The notes beneath the pieces are model-generated. The model was not told the origin of the DNA and searched no databases. It saw only the letters and a program-made list of their open reading frames with translations. From NCBI RefSeq assembly GCF_032854445.1, contig NC_088297.1, positions 5,269,991 through 5,333,990 on the forward strand: DNA of 64,000 nucleotides. Direction: 5' to 3'. This stretch comes from Liolophura sinensis (taxonomy: Eukaryota > Mollusca > Polyplacophora > Chitonida > Chitonidae). Position 1 is the stretch's first letter; every line of letters begins with the position of its first letter. Position numbers and translations under genes: made by a program. Below, one piece after another: positions 10,298 through 25,200 of the stretch.

Positions 10298-13200
10298 CCC
10301 CATGCGGCATGCTTCGAAAACGTATCTTTTGCAATTTGCCCACGAACACATCGATTTTAAACTAGCGGTAAGATTCTTTTCCTGTTCAAAATGCACATTA
10401 TTTGCCCTCTAGGGCAGGAAGAAACTTTTACAGGTGCTAGAACTGAAAGAAGCTACGATCCGAGTAGATGCGCAGAAATCGGGTGTCGCTGTCTGTCAGT
10501 GTCGCATCATGTTTATATGTTGATGCTTGGTCCCTAACCCCGTTCTAAGATGTTCATTTTGAAAAGTAGGCTCTTTCATGAATTGATGTGACTCCAGCAC
10601 TTGACATAGTAAAACTATAAATATAGCTACAGTATTTGTTGTGGATTGTAGGCGGAAAGCTTTGATCGCTGACCAATATCTCTGTTTTCAACAGAATTGA
10701 TACTTATTGAGAAGACTGGATCATTCTTCAATATATATGAGTCAGGCCACTTACATACAGAGTTGTAATTTTAATTCTCTGGATATGTTTTGTGATTGGG
10801 ACATTGACTGCAGGGCTTTTTTGTTCTTGGTGGTTTTGTTTTCGGGCTTATGTCCAACAGGGCTCCATTCATTTTTTATCATATTGTTTTTATAGGTAAT
10901 TTCAGTTTGCTGAAATGTTGGAGATTTTATATGTTTATAGAGGTCTTAATTAAAACGCATTTCATTTTGTGAACTTATTGACTGGAGGAAAGGTCTGTCA
11001 CCTTGCCACAGTTAATAAGTACTGTATATACCCTCTCGAGGAATGACATCTGGTTTATTTTGTTTTGGTAGGAACTTAAAGCCATTGCTCACCTGTTAAG
11101 AATTCCAATCAGAGTTGATGAGGCCAAGTATGATAAAAAGGTAAAGCATGTATGTTTCATTTGGACATATGGGACTTGAGGCAGGTACATCTATGAGCAT
11201 TTGGAGCCTACTAGCCCAGCCTAAAGCCTCTCACTAATGGTTTCACTGTGAGTTTAAGTCCAGCTCATGCTGGCTTCCTCTCCGGCCATATGTGGGAAGG
11301 TCTGTCAGCAACCTGTGGATGGTCGTGGGTATCTCCCGGGATCTTCCCGGTTTCCTTCTACCATAATGCTGGCTGCCGTCGTATAAGTGAAATATTCTTG
11401 GGTACGGCGTAAAACACCAATGAAATAAATAAATAACTGCATGAGCATTTGTATGGCAAAAAAGCATAAAACACATTTGCATTTCATTTAGAGTTGATCA
11501 GAGCAAATATGGTGAAAAGTTATACTACTGGTTGGTACTACTGCTTACAGCGCATGTGCCGCTCCTCTATTGTCGCTGTACATCACTGCTACCACTAGAC
11601 AACCTTGACCTTTGCGTGGAGTTATAATCTGCATTTGTCAATAAATTTGTTTCAGATGTTAGTTAGAATCATATTGTGCATGCTTTAGATAAAGAGAATG
11701 AATTTGTGTTGAAATGTGTTGAATTTGTGTAGAGTATTATGTTGAAACAGAGCGTTTGTGTTGTCTGACATATAAAATTTACCAGTGGTGACAGTGATGT
11801 ATAATAGAGAATGTAGAGAGTGGCGTTTGCACAGTAAGGATTATGGTTTTATCACGTTGATTGACTGTTTAAATTAAAATTCCATTTATGAGGCTTTTGG
11901 TGAAACAACATATTTCTGTCTTAAATTTAGCACTGGTACGTGTATGTACTTGTGAAACAGAATTAAACTCAAATTGGATTTTTTTCCTGGCTGTGGTGAA
12001 GGAAGTGAAAATGCTAAATTCAAGCCAAGAATAACTCAATTTTGAGTTTTTGGTGGTAAAATTTCGGTCTTCTCTGAATGCCTGCATTTAGAATCAATTA
12101 AAGTGTGGTAAAAACATAAAAACATTTGTATTATAATGTATAGTTGATGAAGGAAAGTATCTCCGTGAACATAATGGTTAAAAGAAAAGACGGCATTACC
12201 GGTACACCAAATATATATGTGTAGCTCTGTAGGGCGATGATTATGAACACTGTCACAGCATTGTCTTGTTTCCAAGCATGTTATAAATAAATGGATGTGC
12301 TTGTTCAGGCATGTTTCCTCCACAATCCTTTTTTCCTTCCATAATAACAAAGGTTCATTTACCTGGTTTATTTTCTTTTCTTTTAGAGGCATACAGAATC
12401 GACACTGATTGGTTCACAGTGGAGATAGGGTTTCCTGGGTTAAATCTTGCAGCCTTGGTCATGCTGGAATAATTGTACCATACCTAAAATTGATCTGTAG
12501 CATTGCGTAGCCTGAACTTGCCTATCTCTCACACCAGCCAATCAGAGTCGATTTTGTGTCCCTTTAAGGTTATGACAGTATTTGTCATGCTTTGATGAGA
12601 AATTGCTAAAGTAATACATTTACGTTCTGTTAAGGGTTGATGAAAGTTTTCATTACGGTTTTAAGTCAAAAAATGTCATATTTTCATCCTATCTCTGGGA
12701 GGTTAATTGAGCCTGGGAAAAATTTTGGCCATTTAGTTTGACATCATGAGAATGTAAATATTACTATATTGTAGAACCCTTTTCTTGTTGTGGATTTACC
12801 GTCAGAAAAAGATGGAAGAAGGATTATGGGAAGAAGTGTTTTAGCAAAGTAGGTATAAAATGTTATGCGTGGGTCTCCGTGGCTCAGTTGGTTAGTGCAC
12901 TAGCGCAGCGTAATGACTGAGGAGCCTCTCAACAATGTGGTCGCTGTGAGTCCAGCTCATGCTGGCTTCCTCTCCAGGCTGTACGTGGAAAGGTCTGGCA
13001 GCAACCTGCGGATGGTCCTGGGTTTCCCCCGGGTTCTGCCTAGTTTGCTCCCACCGTAATTCTGGCTGCTGTCGCATAAGTGAAATATTCTTGAGTACAC
13101 CGTAAAACAACAATCAAATAAATAAATGAATAAGTAAGTACAATGTTATATATATTGTGCTTTTTATGTGGTACTGCAACTTTGCCCTCACTGGTCAAGC

Positions 13201-16200
13201 ATTAAAAAGAGGCAGAACTTAGGCAAGTAGCCTCTAACCAATGGAAGACATTCTGAAATCTCCAACAGTTAATGGTGTGGAGTGTTTCATAGAGCCTATT
13301 TCATAGAGCCCATTCCATAGAGCTTATTTCATAGAGCCCATTCCATAGAGCCCATTTCATAGAGCCTATTTCATAGAGCCCATTCCATAGAGCCTATTTC
13401 ATAGAGCCCATTCCATAGAGCCTTTTTTATGGGGCTCAGTAACTTGCCTAAGGTCAGTGGTTTACCACAGGCACTTTAGTTATACCACCCATGAAACTGA
13501 TCGTCATCGTATTTAAGTGAAATCAAAGATCCTTGAGTATGACGTCGAAACAACAATCATTCAGTCAACCAATCAGTGGTTGTTGTAAAAGATTTGTTCT
13601 ACATGTACTGACAGAAAGATCTGACTTCTAGAGAATAATGTAAAGATTTCAATCTATATAGTAATATAATTGATTTTCCTTAGCATTAAAACAATAACGA
13701 GCAACCTGATTGGTCAATATTTTGCTTTCATGCCTCAATGAACGTAAATAATATTTATATTTAAACAGACCACTTTTTCTAAACAAAGACCAGGTCATTG
13801 CATGCCTAAAACCATGAACATTAATAATTAATACTTTCTTTGCGGATTCATACAATGATTTTTTTTGTTTATACCCTAATGAACTGAGAAAAAAATTAGT
13901 CCTTAACTAATTACCATGTTAAAGCTGTCTATTCCTAAATGAATTTGCGTGGCGTTTTGTGATTGGTCTGTACTGCAGTGGATAGCACACCAGCGCGGCA
14001 AAAAGACCCAGGAGCCTCTCACCAATGAGGGTGCTGTGAGTTCAAGTTCTCATGCTCATGCTGGCTTCCCCTCTGGCCACACGTCATGTGCGTGGGAAGG
14101 CCTGTTAGCAACCTGCAGATGGTCGTGGGTTTCCCCTAGGCTCTGCTCGGTTTGCTCTCACCCTTAATGCTGGCCACAGTTGTATAAGTAAACATTTTTG
14201 AATATGGCCTAAAATACCACTGACATAAATGAAAAAAAATGATATGATTGGCTACGGCCTTTGTCTTACAGGTCATTATTTGAACTTTGGGCTACAGCAG
14301 GCTGTTTTGATGACCTTCATAGAGAACTTCAGATGCTTCCAAAAGACTTTGTGGTAAATTATCACACATAGTACATTGCTTCACAAGATTAACTTGATCT
14401 CCAGGTGTACCTAGGAAGGTCTGTCAGCAACCTGCGGATGGTTTGTAGGTTTCCCACCAATCAAACTAGAACCGCCTGCAAGTTCACAGCTTCCAAGCAC
14501 AAATGGTTTTCAGCTACTGTTTCTTTACGGGTCAGTTTTGGCTGGTTTGTAACAATAGTTAATAAGCCTGGGAGCCATAAATAAATGAAATTCGTGATAT
14601 TAAGATATCTGAAAGTCCTCTAGCTACAGAAAGGCTGATTCCTGACTTTTCTCTCAGACATTGTCAGACTTTAGAAAATGGAAAATTGTCCAGCGCTTGT
14701 TTCATTACTATACTTCCCCAACAATTTTTTTTGCAAGTTCGGGGCCAGAAACTTACAAAAAACATTAAAGGCAAAAAAAACACTGGAATGAAGTGTATAT
14801 CAGGCGAAAGACCATTAAACACTGTCCATGACAATAGTGCAATCTGTTTTTTTTTCAGAATTTTTCCAATCAAGTAGAATGGTTTTAAAACATCAGAATC
14901 TATGGTGGTCTTTAGTGACCCAGAGGGTATAAGTGACGTCACATCCAAACTTTTTTTCTTGAAATAGTTTGTGTCAAGGTTCATTGGGCAAGTGCATTCA
15001 TAGATCGGCATGTCCATGCAATTATAAAACAATGAAACTAAACGTTGTATGGGTGCTGAGTATCAAAAATCTGATATGACATCACTGGTCCCAATATGGT
15101 GATGTTACTGGTCCCAGTATGGTGATGTCACTGGTCCCAGTATGGTGATGCCACTGGTCCCAATATGGTGATGTCACTGGTCCCAATATGGTGATGTCAC
15201 TGGTCCCAGTATGGTGATGCCACTGGTCCCAATATGGTGATGTCACTGGTCCCAATATGGTGATGTCACTGGTCGCAGTATGGTGATGTCACTGGTCCCA
15301 ATATGGTGATGTCACTGGTCCCAGTATGGTGATGCCACTGGTCCCAGTATGGTGACGTCACTGGTCCCAATATGCTGATGTCACTGGTCCCAGTATGGTG
15401 ATGCCACTGGTCCCAGTATGGTGACGTCACTGGTCCCAATATGCTGGTGTCACTGGTCCCAATATGGTGATGTCACTGGTCCCAGTATGGTGACGTCACT
15501 GGTCCCAATATGCTGATGTCACTGGTCCCAATATGGTGATGTCACTGGTCCCAATATGGTGATGTCACTGGTCCCAGGCTGGACAGATAAAGTATCCATA
15601 TAATCCAAAGTTCCAAATGCATTTTTCTGGGTTGAAAATATTCTACAAAAATAAATTCACCTATTTTTAAGGGGCTTTCATTTGACATATATATATAATG
15701 TTAGTGTTTTTTCGCCTTTGAAATGCTAAATTGATAGGCAAATATGAACACTTGGATAATACCGTTTGCCCGAAACCCTTGTGGTTTTCCAGCTCTTACT
15801 ATTCCAATAACAGGTCTTGAAACACCCCTCCTGTGTTTTGCTTTTTTCAGAAGCCTCACTTGTCAGAAGATTTGACATATCGGATTCGCGTGGAGGCATT
15901 TAACAGATCTTTGTCTCCAGCAGAAAAACTAGAGAGGATTAATGTGAGTTGTGAGGTAGACATTTTGGACAATCAGCTCAGTTGGCAGACTGCTCTGTGA
16001 GTTGGTCTGGTTTGGACATCTTCTCTTTTAACAATGGTGGGGGCCTCCACGGCCAGGGGGCTAGTGTACTAAGCGCAGCACAATCACCCAAGAGTCTCTC
16101 ACCAGTGCAGAGTTCAAGTCCAGCTCATACTGGCTTGCTCTTCGGTCATATGTAGGAAGGTCTTCCAGCAGCCTGCAGATGGCTGTGGGATTCCTCTGGT

Positions 16201-19200
16201 TTCCCGTATCATAATGGTGCCCATGTTGTGTAAGTGAAATATTCTTGAGAACAGCGTAAAACTCCAGTTGAATGAATAAATTTATCAGTGGCCGATGAGT
16301 CAAACTTTTGACATCTATTTTGAACAGGGGCCATTCATTATTAGATGTTTGGCTCATTCACTTAATGATGGATCATTCACTTAATGATGGATCATTCTCT
16401 TAATGGTTGACCATTCTCTGGATGATAGGTCATTCACAGGGATGGGCCATCCACTTAATAGTGGGCCATTCTCTTGATGATGATGGGTCATTCACTTAAT
16501 GATGGGCCATTCCTTTAATGATGGGTCATTTACTTAATGATGGGCCATTTACTGAATGATGGATCATTCACTGATTGATGGACTATTCACGTAATGATGG
16601 GCCATTCACTTAATGATGGGCCATTCTTTTAATGATGGGCCATTTACTTAATGATGGGCCATTTATTTAATGATGTGCCATTCATTTAATGATGGGCCAT
16701 TCACTTAATGGTGGGCCATTCTCTTAATGGTGGGTCATTCTCTTGATGATGGGTCATTCACTTAATGGTGGGCCATTTACTTTATGATGGGTCATTCACT
16801 TAATGGTGGGTCATTTACTTAATGGAGGGTCATTCACTTAATGATGGGCCATTCACTTAATGGTGGATCATTCACTTAATGATGCCATTCACTTAATAAT
16901 GCCATTCACTTAATTGTGGGGCATTCTCTTAATTGTGGGGCATTCCCTTGATGATGGGTCATTCATTTAATGATGGGCCATTCACTTAATGGTGGATCAT
17001 TCACTTTATGATGGGTCATTCACTTAATGGTGGGTCATTCACTTTATGATGGGTCATTCACTTTATGATGGGTCATTCACTTAATGGTGGGTCATTCACT
17101 TAATGATGGGCCATTCACTTAATGGTGGGTCATTCACTTTATGATGGGTCATTCACTTAATGGTGGGTCATTCATTTTATGATGAGTCATTCACTTAATG
17201 GTGGGTCATTCACTTAATGATGGGCCATTCATTTAATGGTGGATCATTCACTTAATGGTGGGTCATTCACTTAATGATGGGCCATTCACCTAATGGGGGG
17301 GCCACTCACTTAATGGGGGCCACTAACTTAATGATGGAGGGGCCTCTGTGGCTCAGTTGGTTAGCACGTTAGTGCAGTGTAATGACCCAGGAGTCTCTCA
17401 CCAATGCAGTCGCTGTGAGTTCAAGTCCAGCTCATGCTGGCTTCTTCTCCGGCCATACGTGGGAAGGTCTGCCAGCAACCTGTGGATGGTTGTGGGTTTC
17501 CCCTGAGCTGTGCCCAGCCCAGTTTCCACCCACCATAATGCTGGCCGCCGTCGTATAAGTGAAATATTCTTGAGTACGGCGTAAACCACCAATCAAATAA
17601 ATAAATAAATAAATACTTAATGATGGGCCATTTACTAATGGGGGGGCAATCATTTTATGATGGGTCATTCACTTTATGATGGGTCATAATGCTGGCTGCT
17701 GTCATGTGAGTGAAGAGTTCTAGAATGCATAAATAAATCATTCTCTGGAATTGTTTAAAGGCTAGTAAAAGTGTGCAGCAACAGCAACCAAAAGTGTGTA
17801 TCCACCCAAATGTGTGCTGCAGCAGTTGAAAGTGTGCGAGTCATTTTGTAAATGCATCAGTGGCTGGTAGTGTGCAGTACTCATGAAAGGTGTGTATAAG
17901 TGGCTGGAAGTGGGCATCAGTGACAGGAAGTGTGCATCCGTGGTTGTAAATGGCATCAGGGGCTGGAAGTATGCATCAGTAGAGGAAAGTGTGCAGCAGT
18001 TGCAGGAAGTGTGCACCTGTCTTGATATTTAAGTGTCCATCAATGAGTGGAGAGAACAGTGAACTTTTAATCACCTAGAAATTATCACCAAAGATTAATC
18101 ATTTTATCAAAAATTTTTTTCTTGAGATTGTATAATATTTTGGATGGCTATCAGGTTTGAGTATATAATTTGTTTAGAGGCGCAGTGATGATTTGACGCT
18201 GATAATTTTCCTGATGGTACAGTGAAGATTTGGCGCTGAGGATTTTTCCTGATGGTACACTGATAATTTGACACTGAAGATTTGACACTGAAGATTTAAC
18301 ACTGATGATTTGACGCTGATGATTTGACGCTGATGATTTTTCCTGATGGTACAGTGAAGATTTGGCACTGAGGATTTTTCCTGATGGTACACTGATAATT
18401 TGACACTGAAGATTTAACACTGATTATTTGACACTGAGGATTTGACACTGAGGATTTTACCTGATGGTACACTGATAATTTGACACTGATTATTTGACAC
18501 TGAGGATTTGACACTGATAATTTGACACTGAAGATTTAACACTGATGATTTGACACTGATGATTTAATACTGATTATTTGACACTGATGATTTGACACTG
18601 ATGATTTAACACTGATTATTTGACACTGATGATTTGACACTGATGATTTTCCTGATGCAGGCCCTGCCAGAAGAGACGCTGAATTTTCAGGGCAAGGTCA
18701 ACCTCAAGTCACCTGACCAGAGTTTTCACCTGCTGGAATTTTACGAATACGAGGCTCAGAAATCAACCAAAGGACCTGTGGCTTTGTATTTTGGAAGATG
18801 GGTACGATTCAGGAAGTCTGACCAATGTCTCCCATAACTCATTAGGGATTTCACTACATTTACATGACAAAATGACAATTTCAGAAGTAATTTATGTACC
18901 AGGGCTCATATTTATCAAACAACTTAGTCATAAATCGCAAGTCCTGAAATAGCTAATCTCAGAACAGGAAAAAACCAAAATTGTGGTTAGCACATTGTTC
19001 TGCAATATAGAATCAGTGTCTCAATTTTAAACATTCTAGAACAAAACATTTTAATTGTAGCTTTGTTTGATTTATTTATTTATTTGATCGGTGTTTTACG
19101 CCGTACTCAAGAATATTTCACTTTTACGACGGCAGCCAGCATTATGGTGTGAGGAAACCGGGCAGAGCCCGGGGGAAACCCACGACCATCCACAGGTTGC

Positions 19201-22200
19201 TGCCAGATCTTCCCACTTACGGCCGGAGAGGAAGCCAGCATTAGCTGGACTTGAAGCTTTGTTTGAATTTTGTACTTAAGTCATAAGACATTTGATAAGT
19301 AATGGCTTTAGTACATAACTGACTTCAGTAATTATTAAATGAATATTACACCCTACATTATTTTCATGGACTGATTGACACTTCACCGGCTGTACGTGGA
19401 AAGATCTGCCAGCAACCCACCACAAAGCTGGCCGTCGCAGTATAAGTGAAATATTGTCCAGTACGGCGTTAAACACCAATCAAGTGAATAAGTAAAATAA
19501 TTGATTGAGGCTTGACCTACAAGTTTGCAAGCTTGAATTAAGCCCTGAGACTGGTTTTGTTTGTGGTGTTAAGTAGAGAAGTCTGTCAGGTATCTGCTGA
19601 AGACCTGTGGTTTATTCTGGACATTTCAGATTCCTTAACTCTTAAACCTTACCACCCTCGTATCAGTAATACCTCTTCGGTACCACATTCAACATTAATG
19701 AAACTAATAAGCAAGTTACTGTAATACCGTGTCTAAGGGGCTTTTATGTACTAAACCTAAAAATAAAATTAAAAAAAAATAAATAAATAAAAATAAATAA
19801 AAAAATAAAATTAACTCTATGTGATCATTATTGTGCACTATTTAGTACATTTCCTTTTACATCATTTCTTTGGTTTAAACACCAATTAAAAAAATCATCT
19901 TTTTTTTTTAACCTTTACACAAGGGAAAATTCTTGAATATTGCCTTAAATGACAATCGAGTGTAACTGCTTACATTGAGTTGTTCTAATTAAATTGCCTA
20001 CTGTTTTCAGATAACAGACGGGAAAAGAGAGCTAATAAAACAGTTTGATCTCAAAGCCCGACATTTTATAGGTAAGTGCAGTTTTACAATAAATATTATA
20101 TGTAACATTATTATAATGTGACATTAATCTTTATGGCATGCTGACTCAGTGATCAGTGTCCAGCTCAAAATGATCGCTAGTACGATTTTCTGACTTTCAA
20201 CACTTACAGAATTTACCTCTTTGGTGGCCTTTTGGTTATAGTGTCCGCCCCGATGTCAGGAGAAAGACTTTAAGGCTGGTTCTTTTTTGCTGCCTTGCTT
20301 GGTACTGAACACTAAGAGATTAAAGCGAGGAAACAGCGCTGGTTGACCCTTTGTCAGTATAGTGCAGCTGGATGGGGTGTCATGTCTGGTGTCTTTGGCA
20401 TAATATTTCAGTGGCAGCAGCACTTTGGCAGCATGGACTCTACCACATGAAGGCGTACTATTATTCTTCAACCTTTTCACATGTTTGCAAGCTGTTTATT
20501 TAAGCATATTCTAAAGGCATTATTCTGTGCAGACTGGCAAAATTACACTTTTTGTGAAGCCCAGAGATTGGCCAATCCACCAATGTAGTTTTGTCTCCAA
20601 AATTTCAAATGTACATAAAGTGCACTGAAAGTTACTCTGTCATATGCGAAAAGGCTGAGAAATTAGCATAGTATATGTACACAGATTTAATGACTCCTCA
20701 CCATTGCATGACTGAATAATGACTTCCTGTTCTATTTTGGTGGCATGAACTCTGCCACAGGGAGACATGGTATATGTACACACACTTAATGACTCCTCAC
20801 CATCATATGACTGAATAATAACTTCCTGTTCTATTTTGGTGGCATGAACTCTGCCACAGGAAGACATGGTATATGTACACACACTTAATGACTCCTCACC
20901 ATCATATGACTGAATAATAACTTTCTGTTCTATTTTGGTGGCATGAACTCTGCCAGAGGAAGACATAGTATATGTACACACACTTAATGACTCCTCACCA
21001 TCATATGACTGAATAATGACTTCCTGTTCTATTTTGGTGGCATGAACTCTGCCACAGGGAGACATGGTATATGTACACAGACTTAATGACTCCTCACCAT
21101 CATATGACTGAATAATAACTTCCTGTTCTATTTTGGTGGCATGAACTCTGCCAGAGGGAGACATAGTATATGTACACAGACTTAATGACTCCTCACCATC
21201 ATATGACTGAAAAATGACTTCCTGTTCTATTTTGGTGGCATGAACTCTGCCACAGGAAGACATGGTATATGTACACACACTTAATGTCTCCTCACCATCA
21301 TATGACTGAATAATAACTTCCTGTTCTATTTTGGTGGCATGAACTCTGCCAGAGGGAGACATGGTATATGTACACACACTTAATGACTCCTCACCATCAT
21401 ATGACTGAATAATAACTTCCTGTTCTATTTTGGTGGCATGAACTCTGCCACAGGAAGACATGGTATATGTACACACACTTAATGACTCCTCACCATCATA
21501 TGACTGAATAATAACTTTCTGTTCTATTTTGGTGGCATGAACTCTGCCACAGGAAGACATGGTATATGTACACACACTTAATGACTCCTCACCATCATAT
21601 GACTGAATAATAACTTCCTGTTCTATTTTGGTGGCATGAACTCTGCCAGAGGGAAACATAGTATATGTACACACACTTAATGACTCCTCACCATCATATG
21701 ACTGAATAATAACTTCCTGTTCGATTTTGGTGGCATGAACTCTGCCAGAGGGAGACATGGTATATGTACACACACTTAATGACTCCTCACCATCATATGA
21801 CTGAATAATAACTTCCTGTTCTATTTTGGTGGCATGAACTCTGCCACAGGAAGACATAGTATATGTACACACACTTAATGACTCCTCACCATCATATGAC
21901 TGAATAATGACTTCCTGTTCTATTTTGGTGGCATGAACTCTGCCAGAGGGAAACATAGTATATGTACACACACTTAATGACTCCTCACCATCATATGACT
22001 GAATAATAACTTCCTGTTCTATTTTGGTGGCATGAACTCTGCCACAGGAAGACATGGTATATGTACACACACTTAATGACTCCTCACCATCATATGACTG
22101 AATAATAACTTCCTGTTATATTTTGGTGGCATGAACTCTGCCAGAGGGAGACATAGTATATGTACACACACTTAATGACTCCTCACCATCATATGACTGA

Positions 22201-25200
22201 ATAATAACTTCCTGTACTATTTTGGTGGCATGAACTCTACCACAGGGAGACATGGTATATGTACACACACTTAATGACTCCTCACCATCATATGACTGAA
22301 AAATGACTTCCTGTTCTATTTTGGTGGCATGAACTCTGCCAGAGGGAGACATGGTATATGTACACACACACTTAATGACTCCTCACCATCATATGACTGA
22401 ATAATAACTTCTTGTTCTATTTTGGTGGCATGAACTCTGCCAGAGGAAGACATGGTATATGTACACACACTTAATGACTCCTCACCATCATATGACTGAA
22501 TAATAACTTCTGTACTATTTTGGTGGCATGAACTCTGCCAGAGGGAGACATAGTATATGTACACACACTTAATGACTCCTCACCATCATATGACTGAATA
22601 ATAACTTCCTGTTCTATTTTGGTGGCATGAACTCAGCCAGAGGAAGACATAGTATATGTACACACACTTAATGACTCCTCACCATCATATGACTGAATAA
22701 TGACTTCCTGTTCTATTTTGGTGGCATGAACTCTGCCACAGGGAGACATGATATATGTACACACACTTAATGTCTCCTCACCATCATATGACTGAAAAAT
22801 GACTTCCTGTTCTATTTTGGTGGCATGAACTCTGCCACAGGGAGACATGGTATATGTACACAGACTTAATGACTCCTCACCATCATATGACTGAATAATG
22901 ACTTCCTGTTCTATTTTGGTGGCATGAACTCTGCCACAGGGAGACATGGTATATGTACACACACTTAATGACTCCTCACCATCATATGACTGAATAATGA
23001 CTTCCTGTTCTATTTTGGTGGCATGAACTCTGCCAGAGGGAGACATAGTATATGTACACACACTTAATGACTCCTCACCATCATATGACTGAATAATGAC
23101 TTCCTGTTATATTTTGGTGGCATGAACTCTGCCAGAGGAAGACATAGTATATGTACACACACTTAATGACTCCGTGACAAAGTAATATCTTTCTCAGGCT
23201 GTATGTGGGAAGGTCTGGCAGCAACATGCGGATGGTTGTGGGTTTCTCCCCGGCTCTGCCTGGTTTCCTCTCACCATAATGCTGGCCGCCATTGTATAAG
23301 TGAAATATTCTTGAGAACGGCATAAAACACCAATCAAATAAATAAATAAATATGAACTTTCTGTTCTGGGAATATGTGTGCAGATTGCTTCGTGCAAGTA
23401 TATTTGCAGGTAACACAAGCATGGACCCAACACTGTCTCTCATCATGACAAACCTGGCAGAGATCAAAGAAAACCACCTGGTCTTTGATCCTTTTGTAGG
23501 CACAGGTGAGGTGTCCAGTTGATCAGTGTCATGTGTGGTGTCTCTGGCATTGCCTTCTAGTGAGGCAGCACTGTGTAGAAAATGCTGGCATTGGAACTAT
23601 GTAGTCCTGTACTGTTACAGCATGGCTATGACAAGACTGAGCTGTAAATAAGTTGTCAAGAGCATAGTAGTGTCATTGTTTCATTATAGTCTCGCGAAGT
23701 CACACATGTTTAAGCGAGAGAAGGTGGGGCTCTTGAAAACTAGCTTACCCAAAAGAGGGTATTTCATAGCAAAACTATGGGCACCGTTGAGCTGACAGAC
23801 CCCACTATGCAAGATATATATGTTCAGTCTAGCAGCTACTGTAAAGACATTTAGTCCCGTTTAGTCGTGGGAAATCTGTGCAACACTGTTGAAATGTCAG
23901 TTCAGCCTATTATATAATTTTCCTCCAAGTTTTACAAGCTCTGCCGTGTGTGATTTAGGAACAGCAACAACAGAATGCAAGATAAAACGTTCATGACAGT
24001 CATTCAGATTCTTCATCAGCAGGAGACCATGACATAATCTGGAACCCACAAAGGCAGATATTTTATCTTGAAATGAGGGGGGAGATAAGGCCTATAGATA
24101 TAGACTAAAACGTTCGTGGGTTTTCTGGCCAGTTCATCATTTCCAGCTGTCCTGAATTTCTTGGCTTCTTTTGATGTTTGTCATACAGGTATACCTTTAT
24201 CTCAACAGGTATAAATCTGATCCATGGTTTTTAGTTCATATCGGACTAAGCGCTTCAAAAAGTTGGCAGGATGTTCACATGTTGTCGGATACGTCCTTTG
24301 TATTAAAAAAAATTTTAATTACATAGAGTTTACCATACTTATTATATTTATTTGATTGGTAATTTACGCCGTACTCAAGAATATATCACTTGTACGGCAG
24401 CGGCCAGCATTATGGTGGGTGGAAACTGGGCAGAACCCTGGGGAAACCCACGACGATCCGCAGATTGATGGCAGACCTTCCCACACACGACTGGAGAGGA
24501 AGCCAGCATGAGCTAGACTTGAAGTCATAGCGACCGCATTGGTGAGAGGCTCCTGGGTCATTACGCTGCGCTAGTGCGCTAACCAAGTGAGCCATGGAGG
24601 TCCCTTACTTATTATAAAAACTGCTTTCAGTTAGTAAAAAAACTACCAGTTTTTATTTTCAATAATAATGAAGTCAAGGCCTCACCACTGAACGTAAAAA
24701 GTTTCTCAAGATTTGAATCCACATGCTGGGATCCTCATGAGTCGTAAGCAGTGTGTAATTTTTATTTTGTTTATTTCTCAGGGAGTTTGCTTGTTCCGAG
24801 CGCTCATTTTGGTGCATACGTCCTCGGCACGGACATTGACTACCTCATCATACATGGAAAGGGTATATTAAGAATGGTTGTTGTGTTGTGATTATAACAG
24901 CCGCTGTATGTAGGTTTTTTTTTTTTGTGGTGTCTGAAACTTTGGCATATCCTATTTATTTATTTGATTGTTGTTTTACACTGTGCTCAAGAATATTTCA
25001 CTTATACGACGGCAGCCAGCAACCCGAGGGAAACCCACGACCATTCGCAGGCTGCTGACAGACCTTGGCATATCCTAGATGAGTTGATTAACATCAGCCT
25101 TATACAGGGTGGACAAGTTGTTACTCTAAATGGGCAGGAAACCTTTCTTTTTACTTGATTTCAACTTTTTTTTAGCCATACAGGGTATGAGTGCTGCTCA

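Noticed and set aside
12775-12848. First impression that TRMT11 lacks its exon 3
   Set aside because: The exon was found here: TTGTAG acceptor, PFLVVDLPSEKDGRRIM peptide and a phase that joins exons 2 and 4 exactly.
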